From positions 12,582,753 through 12,646,752 of the forward strand of contig CM022675.1 of the NCBI GenBank assembly GCA_012295275.1: a stretch of 64,000 nt of DNA, given 5' to 3'. The notes under the pieces are model-generated. The model was not told the DNA's origin and did not search any database. It was given only the letters and a program-made list of their open reading frames with translations. Both the position numbers and the translations under genes were made by a program. This DNA is from Chrysomallon squamiferum (Eukaryota; Mollusca; Gastropoda; Neomphalida; Peltospiridae). Shown here one piece after another: positions 1 to 20,013 of the stretch (position 1 is the stretch's first letter; the number at the start of each line of letters is the position of its first letter).

Positions 1-258
1 GATATTGTCACTGTTTGTTTTTAACAATCTGATTGGTTGCATTATTGGAAGGGGCGGGCAAAAAATAAATGAGATTAGGTGAGAAGATGACAGTGATATT
101 GTCACTGTTTGTTTTTAATGATTTGATTGGTTGCATTATTGGAAGGGGCGGGCAAAAAATAAATGAGATTAGGTGAGAAGATGACAGTGATATTGTCACT
201 GTTTGTTTTTAATGATCTGATTGGTTGCATTATTGAAATGGGCGGGCAAAAAATATAT
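1..258. repeat. 94-bp tandem repeat with GC-box and CCAAT-like motifs
   Basis: Units start at 1, 95 and 189 (gatattgtcactgtttg). Copies one and two are nearly identical; the third decays after about 258. Each unit carries an inverted CCAAT (attgg) and a GC-box-like ggggcgggc (gggcgggc in the third). The array lies in the PCBP intron that precedes the KH3 exon. Confidence 0.85.
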
Positions 259-577
259 AAGCAGATATAAATGATATTTCTACTAGTTGTTTTTATTATC
301 TGATTTTTTAAATTAGTCATTAACTTTTTATTATTAGTTCAGTTTTACTGCTGTCAGATTCAAAGTAATTATTAATTAGTGATATTTTCAGTAGTTAACT
401 TTTCATTATTTGATGTTAAAAACCAAATTACTAGTAATTAACATTTTATTATTTCAATTTATGATAAGTTTTAAATACCAATTAATTATTGTTATTATGT
501 TAAATTCAAGGTAGGTATTAATTACTGATATTTTACAAAATTATTTTATTAGATTTGTGTAAAGATGAGTTGCACAT

Positions 578-1060
578 TAGAAATATATTGAAAATATTAC
601 ATTAAAAATATGTTAAGAATATTACATTAAAAATGAGTTTTATGTTGAAAATATTACATCAAAAATATGTTAAGAATATTACATTAAAAATATGTTGAAA
701 ATATTACATCAAAAATATGTTAAGAATATTACAGTAAAAATACGTTGAAAATATTACAGTAAAAATGTATTGAGAATATTATATTAAAAATATGTTGGAA
801 ATATTACATTAAAAATATGTTTAGAATATTACATTAAAAATATGTTCAGAATATTACATTAAAAATATGTTTAGAATATTACATTAAAAATATGTTGAGA
901 ACTTTACAGTAAAAATGTATTGAGAATATTACATTAAAAATATGTTAAGAATATTACATTAAAAATATGTTGGAAATATTACATTAAAAATATGTTAAGA
1001 ATATTACATTAAAAATATGTTCAGAATATTACATCAAAAGTGTGTTGAGAATATGTGTAT
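578..1060. repeat. 25-bp AT-rich minisatellite upstream of the KH3 exon
   Basis: A unit of the form atattacattaaaaatatg plus ttaaga recurs about 18-19 times with point changes (ttgaaa, tcagaa, ttgaga variants). It ends less than 100 bp before the 1154 acceptor, so it makes up most of the visible intron 5' of that exon. Confidence 0.85.
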
Positions 1061-1127
1061 TAAAAATATGTTGTATTTGAGCAATGTGTTGTAACATTAA
1101 AAATGTGTTGCGTGTGTTGTGCATTAA

Positions 1128-8183
<7,056 letters not shown>

Positions 8184-8268
8184 TAGCAGCCTGCTTCTTA
8201 TTTTAGTTATAATCGGGTTATTTTTTTTTTTTTTTTTTTAAATTACTTTTAATTTACTGTACTTAAAG

Positions 8269-8450
8269 CTGATTGGTTCAACAGACCAGAAACACTAAGA
8301 AAGCTTGCTTCTGATTGGGTTCCATTCATTAAGAAAGGCTATGAAAGCTTATTTTTGATTGGTTCAATTCAATGGGAAGCTACAAAAGCTTACATTTGAT
8401 TGGTTCCTTTCGTTAGGGAGCTATGAAAGATTTATTTTGATTGGTTCAGA
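8269..8450. repeat. About 42-bp repeat with inverted CCAAT, five copies
   Basis: The core TGATTGG occurs with its G at 8271, 8313, 8357, 8398 and 8439 (spacings 42, 44, 41, 41). The linking sequence also shares an aaagctt element in several copies. It begins 86 bp after the PCBP stop, so it may lie in the 3' UTR. Confidence 0.75.
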
Positions 8451-8691
8451 GACTTCATATAGATTGCTAGGTGAATAAATTATATATAATTATAAAAAAA
8501 TGATTCTGATAGTATTTATTGCAAACTGAAGTCAAGTTTTATCATTTGAGTATTATTTTTATTTGGTGTTTTCATGGTGATAATTAAGAAAAATCATGTT
8601 TTTAGAATATTATAAAAATCATTTTGTAGGATATTGAAAATCTGTAGTTACTTTTGTTCATTATTTTAATTTAATTTTATTTTATTAATTT

Positions 8692-8735
<44 letters not shown>

Positions 8736-10429
8736 TTTTTGTTGATTATCTTTTTCCTTTGCCAAATGTAGAGAAAATGTTGGTTGTTGAAATTTAATTT
8801 TAAATAAATAATTATATATATATATTCTTCCTGCCTTGGTCACCACTTGTATAAAAAATAAAATAAATATATATATTAACGAAAAGCGCTACAACTCTAC
8901 CGACTAATAGACTGGTTTCCGTACTCTGGTGAACGTGTACATTCCATGTGCCATATTAACAAAAGCAGGGTACTGGTTCATTTCAAACACAGCCAGCTAC
9001 TGCGCTTGGCCATATTTTATACTTGTCTTCTTCTTCTTCTTTTTTTTTTTAATTTTAAATTTATTTTTCTGTACTGGTGCTCTTTTTGGTGTTTATATAA
9101 ACTTTCTCTGCATGTAAAAATAATAAGCAAGTAAAATTTTATATCACTATTAGATGAAAACAAAATTATAGAAAGATAAAAATTATATTTTGTACTGTAT
9201 TTTTGCATGATCCTTTTTCGATGTTCTTCTATTAAGAAAGATTTTTTAGCCAGTTCATGTTAAATAATATATATATAAACATACATACATACATATACAT
9301 ACACATAAAATATATACACACAGATACACACACACGTGTGTGTATGCGTGTAATATATAACACACAGGATTCACAGTGTTATGAAAATATTTCACTAGTT
9401 TCTACAATTAATAACTTCAGTAATTTGTTTCTTTTGTTTTTGCGGGTTTTCATATTTTCTAAGATGTGATATGTTGTTGTGTAATTTTGCACAGATGTAA
9501 ATGTTTATTATTTTTAGTTGTTTTCCTTCTTTCCATATCAGACTTCCATAATATGACTGTTAAATTGCAGTATTGTTTGTAGATGTCAAATATGGCTCTG
9601 AGTATTTAAACTATATGACTGTCAGGGTTATGTTGCATTGTGGGTGTGAAGATAAACTGAGTTTAAGAATATGCTGATTAAATTACAAAACTGATTTACT
9701 CTTAATTAAACTGCTGGTAGATTATTGTAAAAAATACATTAGTTACAACATTTAGTTAAAGGTAATTTATAAAATAATTTTTTTATTTTCAATAGTTGAA
9801 TGGTAATAAGAGTTTGAATTGATGCAGTGATGTAGAGTTAACTTATAATCTGATAATTAAGACTTAAATTATAATAAAAATTAAAATAATTAAATGATAA
9901 TACTGACTCATTTAAATTATGCTGTGGTTTTTAAATGCTAAGCATAAATTTGATACACAAAAGTAAATAATTCACTTTAATTTGTTGTCTCTTAAAATTA
10001 AAAAATAATATTCTTTTAGGATTTATAAAAATTGAAAATATGCTATTGTTTACAATGATTCTGTGTTATATTGTAGTTTAGGAATTAATATGCTATATTG
10101 TTACAAAAATTAAAATACAACATATTTATAAAAATAAAATACAATATGATTTCCAAAACATAAACTGTGTTATGCTTTTAAAAAATTACAATTTATTTTT
10201 AAATATTAAATTATTATATATACTTAAGTTAAAAGGTTTTAAGAAATACAATACGGTTATAAAAGTTATAATACAATATGATTTCTGACAGACAAATTAC
10301 ATTTTTTTACAGTAAATTTATAAAATTAATATATTTTCTATACTTAAATTTTATTATGTTTTTAACAAGTATAGTATATTCATAAAAGTTTTTATTGTGT
10401 TTTATTTTAATAGTTAATTTACTGTATTG

Positions 10430-10738
10430 TTTACAACAGGTAAATTTTATATACAGTACATTAAAAATTAAAATTCAATATGGTTTCTGAGAGATAAATT
10501 ATAGTTATCAAAGTATGGTGTGTTTGTAAAAAGTTTTTACTGTGTTTTTTTAATAGTTAAATTACCATATTGTTTACAAGAGTTAAATTTTATATCTTCA
10601 TATACAGTACATTACAAAGTAAAATTCAATATGGTTTCCGAGAGATAAATTATAGTTATCGAAGTATGGTGTGTTTGTAAAAAGTTTTTATTGTGTTTTT
10701 TTAATAGTTAAATTACCATATTGTTTACACATTTTATG
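10430..10738. repeat. 151-bp direct duplication
   Basis: Two adjacent copies share an agagataaattatag element and a following tatggtgtgtttgtaaaaag block; the diagnostic tggttt element starts at 10481 and 10632. They differ at scattered positions. A more decayed relative begins near 10271. Confidence 0.7.
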
Positions 10739-10859
10739 TCTTTATAGGATAACAACTGAAGTGTGTGGCATGGGCATACGCTAGGTGACGGACATTGTAG
10801 TAGTTGACATTTACAAAATGTCTTTAAGCCAAAATATTATATTGCAAATATATCAAGGC

Positions 10860-10897
<38 letters not shown>

Positions 10898-12307
10898 TAC
10901 TGAACTTTTGACCTGGGATTCTGAATGCTGGAAACTGCAGTGAAATGGGAAGATTTAAGTTAAACTGGTTTTAATTTTGTTAGGAAGTGTTCGTGTTGAT
11001 GCTGCTCTAGAAAATGTCAGTGTGACACAACAGAATTTAAACACAGTAATAAAAATATTAAATTTATCATAAGCATGGGCTAATAAGTGAATAAATAATA
11101 ATAAAAGAAACTGATGCTTGATATGTACTGATATGATTAAAATATTCAGTGAGGTATTCATAATATTCTACCACACAGGAAATAATTTATTTTACATTTG
11201 CTTATAAAATTAATACATTATGGTTTTTAAAAAAACAAAAAACAAAACAACAACCACAACAACATCCTCAAATAACCAAAAGCAAACCCAGTAAAATTAT
11301 AATTATTTAAAATGCTCATAATATTGAACAAGCATAATAATTACTTTAAAAAAAAACAAAAAAAACAAACAACATTTTTCACTGAAATTATGATAATATT
11401 GAGTGATATAAGCATAATTTACATTCAGACGACAATAATATTCAGTGAAAATAATATTAACTGAAATGGACATAATGCACAATGAAATTAACATAATAAT
11501 GTTGTGATAATGACAATACTGAAATGCTCATAATGATACACATTAAATTGACATAATATTTACTGAAAAATACATCAGGTTGAATAAAGTAGACATCTTA
11601 AGCAAGCAGACTTTGTCATTTCCTTTCTAGAATCAGGGATTTTAAATTTCAGTACGTCCGATATTTTCAGTATCTGTTTTCAGTTTTCAGTACCCCATGT
11701 TGAAAACTCAGGTACATAACTTATTAAAAATTAAAAAAAATTCTGTGCTTGACCATGTTGAAATATTTTTTTTTTTTTTTTACCTGTTTATTTTTAAACG
11801 TGTGAAGTTTGGTTCCTGTTGCGTGTGCTTTCTGTTTTGAAAAAAAAAAAAAAAATGTATCTATCCATTTTGAGAGAGATACATCATAGTATTATTTCAC
11901 TGCATGGTCTTTATATAGTGTTTGTTCTTTTAAAAATACAAGTTTTTTTGTTTGAGAAAAGTTAAATAGGGTAGATATCCTGGTTACAAGTTGACATATC
12001 ATTTTCGTTAAATGGTACTGAAACCATTTTTCTTTTTTTTTAATTGTTTTTTTTTTAGTGTGGTTATTTAATGAGATGTGTATTGTAGATTATCAAAGAG
12101 ATACAAGATACGAAGAGTATCTTTTCCATTAAGATTTCATTAAAACTCTTATATCCTAGCTGATGGCGTGGAAGTCAGATATTTTTATATTTTTAATCTT
12201 TACTGGAACTTAAATGAATTTCTTAACTTTAGAATATGTTGTACATTATAATTTTTTTTATTGTAATATTTTGTAATATATATTACATTTTTGAAATAAT
12301 ATAATAA

Positions 12308-12341
<34 letters not shown>

Positions 12342-14732
12342 TTAATAATAAATTTTTTGTATACAAATTATTTAAGGAGTTATCTCCCCTATAACAAAGG
12401 AGGTGAACTTATTATTAACATTAACAGACTGTTGTATGTTTTAATTAATTAATTGTTATTTTGATTATTTTACATAATTTTATTTTAATAATTCAATACT
12501 TACCATTGTGAAAATTTAAAGTTGATTTGTCCTTAAATTTAAAATGTAAAAGAAATTAATTATATAATTCTGAATATATTTTGGTAACCAATATACACGA
12601 AAAACAGAAACAAGTTGTTTAAAAAAAAATTAAAAATTAAAAAAAATGAGGATTTATGTTTGTAGCATTTTAATTTTTTTTTAAATATAATTACTATTTA
12701 ATTGTTTATATTTAAAACTTTTGAAATGATAATTGTTATTGTACAAAAACATTTACAATTTTTAATATAATTGTGACAGTTAATTGTTTATATTGGAGAA
12801 ATCTATTGTAATAAAAATTTCTACTTTTTATATAGTCATTACTAAGCATTTTCCTAATTCTCTATTCACAATCAGCTGTATTGGAAAATAACGATTACAT
12901 TCATTATTTCATTATTTGTATAAAACATTTTTAAGTACTTAATTTAGAAGATATTCTGTTTATATTTATACATACTTAGAGTTTGAAACTCGCCACATAA
13001 TAAAATATTATTTTAATGTTTTAACTACGCAGTAAACTATTTTCTGTGAAAAAGATAAAACAGTCAGTTCTTTCACATTACAGTCTGTACATGTTGGTCT
13101 GTTTTAAAACCACGATTTGGTTTTCAAATGGTTGAGATTTATTTTAATTCATCCTTGTTCAGCAAATGGTTAATTTTTGTTTTTTCTTTAAATGCATTAT
13201 TTTTACAAAGGAAAAAGAATTTTATAGAAATTAATTCTGCAAATGGCAAAGATTTTTTATTCAATATTATTCTGCATGTAATATTTTATATTATTGAAAT
13301 TTATTTAGTTAATGGTGAATTGCCAGTATTTTTAATATTTTGTTTTGCAGTTGTGTTTAATGTTCATTTAACTAATAAATATGAGTTTTAGAATATTGAA
13401 ATTTATAGATTGTTAGTCAATATGTTATTGTTTGAAAATCTTTAAACATTGTTTGCAGTAATATATACATATAAATGAAACAAAACAAAACAAAACAAAA
13501 ATATAAGGAAAGAAAGAATTTTGTTTTTTAAAATTTAACAATGCAGATTTCAAAACGTTGATCTTTAATAGACTGATGACACAGATGTTTAAATCCAATG
13601 CACTTTTTTTGTTCTTGTAGCTAAAATAATCAGATTAATGAAATATTTAAGCATTATATTTGTGTGTACAGAATGTAATTTTGTTTTCTAGTCACTGATC
13701 ACACAGGTAATATCATCATCAATGTTCACATCCTGGATCCAGGCAGCATTTTGTCCCAAAAATGTGCAATTTGTTTTTGTAAAATTTATTATTATTATTT
13801 TTTTTTTAGGTCTTGATTAAGAAATTAAAACATTTTTTTTTTTGTTATTGTGCAGTTATACATTGCTGAAAGGTCACCTTTGTCTTGGTATTTTTACTGA
13901 TGTAAATTTTGGTTTAATAATTCTTTTCATTCTGGTTAGTTTTTCATGTCAAAAAAGAAATATGTTAGAAATACGTTTTAGTGACAGATTTAAGACTGTT
14001 ACTAAGTTTTTAAATGGTATTTGTTTAAAATAAAAAAAAAAAAAAAATTTATAAAACTTATTTATTTAAATTAACTGCTGCTATCTTCTCAACATAGATG
14101 ATTACCATGGTTACAGATTAATTACTGAGAAAATAAAATATTAAATTTTAAATATGTTAAAAATGGTGGCATTTCTGCAATGGATGATGGTCACTTTGTA
14201 TTTACGCAATCATTTGTTTCCGTGCAATGTGATTTGTTGTTTCAATATGAAAGCAATATACCTGTAGTGCATACATAGTCAGTATATATATAGATATACA
14301 TATATTAAAACTCCTACTGTTAACCGTTCATGGATGAAGTTCACAATCATGGGCAACTGGTCCGAAATTTCATTAGTTGATTACTTTTACTTTAGAGTCT
14401 GTACAAAGCTTTTTCAAAACCTCATCAGTCCTGAATTATTTACTTCACTGTTTTATAAATTTATTAATTGTAATTAGATTTAAAAACTAGACTGATATGA
14501 AATTAGGAATTATTTTTTAAATTCTCATATAAAAAAAAAAATCATGCATAACGTTGCCTATATTATTATTATTATTTTTTTTTTTTATCATGCCATTGTT
14601 ATTAAAGAAAGGTCATTAAAAAGAAAAGATATATTTTTATTGACTGTGATTATAATTGCCCTAAAAAGTCTGATTACCCAAATCCTAATAGGCTGATCTT
14701 AAGATTCATTTGAATATACGTGGTCAAGCACA

Positions 14733-15089
14733 GGTCATGTGATTCAGTTTCAGCCAATGGCTGGCTGTCAGGTCATGTGACCTGTTGTATGTACATAACG
14801 TCAGTTCATATTTTTAAAAACAAACCACTCTCAGTCTAAAAATAACTTATCATTAAAATACGTACATATATATATATATATATTTAAAAATAATAATAAT
14901 AAAAAAATATATATAAAATTACTTAACTCATTTTTATCATTTGTCATATATTCATTTTATCTTCATCTGATTTTTAAAAAGTATTGATTTAACAGTATTG
15001 ATTGGCAGGTCACATGACCTGTGTTAGTCACACGAGAATGGTCGACTGTGGTCACATGACCAGAGTTAGTCACGTGAGTGGTCACATGA
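14733..15089. promoter_or_regulatory. Cluster of CACATG/CACGTG E-box (CLEAR-like) sites
   Basis: Near-identical palindromic elements occur at 14733-14742 (ggtcatgtga), 14771-14782 (ggtcatgtgacc), 15008-15019 and 15050-15061 (ggtcacatgacc), 15071-15076 (cacgtg) and 15080-15089 (ggtcacatga). GTCACGTGAC/TCACATGA is the class of site bound by MiT/TFE-type bHLH-zip factors in other animals. That it works here as an enhancer is inference from site density alone. Confidence 0.4.
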
Positions 15090-15281
15090 TCAAATGTTAT
15101 AAATGTACAATGATTATTTATTATGTTGGAGAGTTGTTCTATACTAATATGTTTAAATATTCTCAACAGACTGAACTAAATGTCCAGCTGAGTGAGTCTG
15201 TACAGATGTGTTGCCAAAACAGGAATAAAAATTGAACTGTTTCAATCTTGCCTTGTTTTTTTTTTAATTTTTATTATTGTT

Positions 15282-15324
<43 letters not shown>

Positions 15325-15812
15325 AACACATGCTATCACATTTGAAAAAGGAATAAAAATAACGTAACAGCTAAAAATAAGACAATTGATACACTTACAA
15401 GACTAACGCTGAGAAAAACAGACTTAGTCATTGTTTGCATATTTTTATTACAAGAAAGAATAATTTTATACAAATGTACAATACTAAAATAAGTATGTAA
15501 TATAAAATATTTCATTTAAAAACTAGGTATTTAGAATTATGTACAATCAAAGGTGTAAAATAATTAAAAACAATGAATGAAATACTGTCAAATTTTTCCA
15601 AAACACATTACAAAAAAAAGATAAAAAAAAAGATAAAAAAAGAAAATTAAATAAATAAATAAATAAATACTAACAACAAAAATTTAAAAAGCATTAATGA
15701 TTTTAACACTGCTTTTGAAGAAAATTATTAATAAATAAATTTAGTTTAAAATAAAATAAAAAATAAATATCTTTGCCTGATGGAATAACTGAAAAGATGC
15801 ATTTCACTAAGA

Positions 15813-15851
<39 letters not shown>

Positions 15852-17076
15852 AAGAAAGAAAAAACAGAAAGAAAGAAAAAATAGAAAGAAAAGAAAGAAA
15901 GAATGAAAGAAACTGAAAAGAAAAATGAGTACTATAAATGCAAATTAATTTTAATATAGAAAATAAGAAATTAAAAATAATTCAGAATAAAAGGTATTTA
16001 CAAAATGACTAGAAGTAACACTAGAACTATGTATTTTACACTAGTTTGTACAAATGTGTAATAAATTAAAAAACAGATTCTCCCTGACTGTGTTTTCAGG
16101 TAAATGAAACTTGATGATAATATTTACAAACATATTTACAGATATAAAAAAAAAACACTAACCAGAGTATTTTAGTAAAGTGAAACATTCCTCGATTTGA
16201 AATAGCTGTAACAGATTTACATTCATGTAACTGAACTGGTAAAACATTTTAAAAAAACTATTAACAATTTTATTAAATTATCATTTTATTTTATTTTATT
16301 TTATTCTATTTTTATTTTTATTTTTTTAAATTTATTTACTTACTTATTTTTATTATTTTTATTTTTTTTATTATTATTTACCATTTCCATTTATTCATTT
16401 ATGTGTTAAATTTAATTATTTATTAATTTAAATTAAAGTTATTTGTTGTGGTTTATACCATTTGAATGTTTTTGCTTCACAAATCTGATTTTTCATAGAC
16501 TTTTTATTTTATAATAATAATAATCATAATAAAAACAATAATAATAATAATAAATTTCATCCCTGCAATACAGTTTCTCAAATTTGTCCCAGTTTTCATG
16601 AACCAAAAAAATAATATAAAATAAAAAATAGATAAATAATTTTTGTTTTTTAAAAATCTAATATGAATAACTGGAATAAAACTTAACATATAATCCACAT
16701 CTAAACTGATTCTAAAATGTGTTAAACTCTTTTAACAATGTAAAACACAGAACACAGTCTTAACACAATATACAAAAAACAATAACAAACACACAACATA
16801 GAAAATCAACATAAAATAACAAAACAGAAAAAGAAAAAACAAAACAAAAGAGGTATTTTAATAATTAAAAAAAAAAAACAATTTATGATGATGTTAATTA
16901 AGTAAAATAGTTTCATTATATTTAGCCCCAAATCATTAAAATTATATATCATCTTTGAAAAAAACATACATTATTTTTATAGCCTAATTAGCAGGAGCTA
17001 ATAAAACTGATTTGTAAATTCTTCTGTTGCCTGTCATAAAGATGCTGCCATGTTATAATGGTGACATTTTTAGTTT

Positions 17077-17129
<53 letters not shown>

Positions 17130-17492
17130 CTGTAGTTGGTCAAATTAATAGTTTTACGGCTTTATATGGACGGAACGAAGAAATAGTGAAATGAAACGTA
17201 AAATGAAAAAACTGATGGATAACAAGACTAATACAATTATCTCCATTATTTCAGAAATTTCGAAAATTATGAATATATTTATACTGGTAATTAATACTGA
17301 TTCACATATGATTGAAAACATATTATCTAACCTCAGGCAAAAAAATATAAAAACAACCCAAAAACTGAAAAACAAAGAAAACAAATGTGAAGAAAGAACG
17401 AAAATGAGAGAAAAAAACAAACAAAAATAAACGTTGAAGAAAATACAACAATAATAAGAAACACGTACAAGAAATGAACTTGCCAGGTACGA

Positions 17493-19956
17493 TTACATTA
17501 CTAAAGATGAAAACAGACAGACGAGTAAGATCGCTGCGCAATGATTAACTTCCTGTGCGCCATTTTCTAACGATGCCGCTTTTGTTTCTGCGAAGAATCC
17601 AATTTCGTTTTCACTCAACCCAAGCGTCGCCGACTCGTCGAAGTAAACTCGTCTGCGGGAACCAGCGGTGCTTCCCGACTGCAGATCAGTCACTAACGAT
17701 TGCTGTGTTGTGTTGCTGACGTCATCACTTTCTGTGTGGTTTGATACCAGGGCTTTTTTCGTCGTTGTATTAAATAATGTCGTTGCAGTTGGGCTGGTTG
17801 TGACCGGAGCTGACGACGTCTGTGCTGGTCGAGGTATTGGTGGAGTGACTTTGTAGATTTTAGATTTTGTAATAGGGTAATATTTCATCGGCTTTGACGT
17901 CCACACCAAGTTATCAGCATGTTCGACTGGAAGCGCGGAGTAATCCGTTTTCTTTTTAGTTTCAGTCTTGTTTTTGTTTTTCATTTCTTTTTTATTTTCG
18001 TTTCTGTCTTCGTTTTTCTTGTCATTTTTCCTGAGAGGTGAAACCCAGGGATTCTCGGTTACAAATGCTGTCAACATCGGTCTGGTAACCCTGGCAACGA
18101 CGGATTTCTGCAGTCGCAACCTCGATGCTGTTGTTGGTTTTGTTCTAAGCGCTGGAGTTGAGGAGGTGTCGCTGTTTTTGTCAGTGGATGACAGAATGGG
18201 TCGTGTGTTTCGTTTCGATTTTGTAGATGTGGCAAATTTTGAAGAAACTGTGGCGTCTTTTGACATTGATTGCTGATGTTTCGATGTTATTTGTTGTTTG
18301 GATTTTATTTGTTGGTTTGATGTTGGTTGTTGTTTGCTTGTTGCTGTCTGCTGTTTGGATTTCGTTATTTCTTGTTTTGATGTTGTTTTTTGTTGTTTTG
18401 ATGTTGTTGTTTGTTGCTTTGGTGTCGTCTGCAGTGGTTTTGAGTTTGCTTTTTGTTTTGATGTAGATGTTTGTTGTTTTGATGAGACTGTTGTGGTTCT
18501 TCCAGGAGTGGCTATTTGTTTACCTTCATGTTTTTTAGCGCTCGCGGACTCTGATCGTTTTCCTGCTGTTGTCGTTGACGTTTGAGTCGTCATCACAGTA
18601 TGCATCTTTGCTGTATCTGTACTTTCTGCAGTTTTCGTTTTCTGAACTGTTTTCGTTGTCTTGTCTTTGGTTGTAGAAGTTTGTGGTTTCACTGTAGTTG
18701 TTGTTCCCACAGTCGCCAACGTCTGCGTTTTTTCTGTTCTACCCGTTGCCTTCAGTTTTTGTTTTTCATTTTGTCGTTGTGGACTAACGGTTGTTGATAC
18801 TGTTCTTGTTACCATGGTGCTGGTTATATTATCAACCGATTTTTTATCTTTATTTGACAAACCAGATTCATTTGTAGGAACAGACGAAACGGCCAGTCTA
18901 ATATTAGCCGCCATATTGAATTTATCAATTCTTCCTTTGTCGCTTCTTGTTTTATTATTCACTTTCTTCATCTGACTAGTAGAAGTGTTTGCCTTAAAAG
19001 GTTCAATAAGTCCTTCTTCTCGGTCTTCTTCAATGATCATGTTAGATATAGAAACTTCTTCTTCTTCTTCTCTTTCTAATTCCTCCTCTTCTGATAACTC
19101 ACCGGCATCGTTTCTAGGCCAGACCATTACACTTTGTTTTTCTTCGCCTAGTTCAACAAGCGATTCAGGATCAACCAGATAATCTGAATCATCATAGTAC
19201 TCCTCATCGGGAAGACTGACGTCGCCATCGTTAGCGGTTGCCGGGACCTCAGCGTTGTTAGAAACAGCATCATCTTCCGCGGACGAAGAGACGTTTTCGT
19301 TACGTTTATCTTTATCAGCTTCGTCGCCATTTTCGTTTGTTAAACTGATTTTGTTGTCGACGTCGAGTTCGTACAGGTCTTCCAATCCACGCTGGTCGTT
19401 GATGCCTCGTCCGTGAAACGTGGAACTCTGGGTAGGTGACGTAAACAACGTATACTGACTTCCGGTGTATCCGCCGTACGCACTTCTCGGTCGCTCATTG
19501 GTTGTTCGCCACATGTTGGTTCTCGATATGAAATTTTCATACGCCGACCCCCTGCGACGAGAAGGCGCGCGCTGCCCTGGGTAGAAAGCTCCACTGTAAG
19601 ATTTACCCAGTCTGTCGTGAGTCTGAATTCCCTTGTACACGTTCCTCTCGCTTTCTTTCTCTGTCGGGATTTCGCTGGCGTAGTTGACGGTGGGCAGGTA
19701 CGTCGGGTCCGGGTTGCCGTTGTTGCAGAGGTCGTGCGTACACGATTCGTAACACGTCAGCAGCTTCGTGTCACGGATACACATGTTTCCGCGGGGCACG
19801 TTGTCGCACAGTCTAGCGAAGGATTTCACGTAGCCAGTCTCTGCAGAGAGACAAATGTGTCTTATCATGTTTTTATCTAGAAAGTTACCTGAGTAGTGTA
19901 CTGACATCTTAAATCAGCAAATACTGTTATTGCTATAATTATTATGTTGTAATAAC

Positions 19957-20013
<57 letters not shown>

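Larger units (their letters stand above)
8184..17492. other. Convergent intergenic region / 3' UTRs between PCBP and Ly6 genes
   Basis: No convincing exon is seen in 9.3 kb. The region contains an AATAAA at about 8474 that could serve PCBP, (TA)n at 8699-8728, (ATA)n at 10861-10893, (AAT)n at 12301-12345, (AC)n at 15283-15322, a poly-A/(AAAG)n run at 15818-15912 and (AAT)n at 17079-17130. Repeats and motif clusters worth notice are listed separately. Confidence 0.7.

Noticed and set aside
17668-19594. Several open frames on the + strand and other - frames across the Ly6 stalk exon
   Set aside because: They are Val/Leu/Cys-rich mirror images of a Thr/Gln/Lys-rich coding exon, with no start context or splice support.
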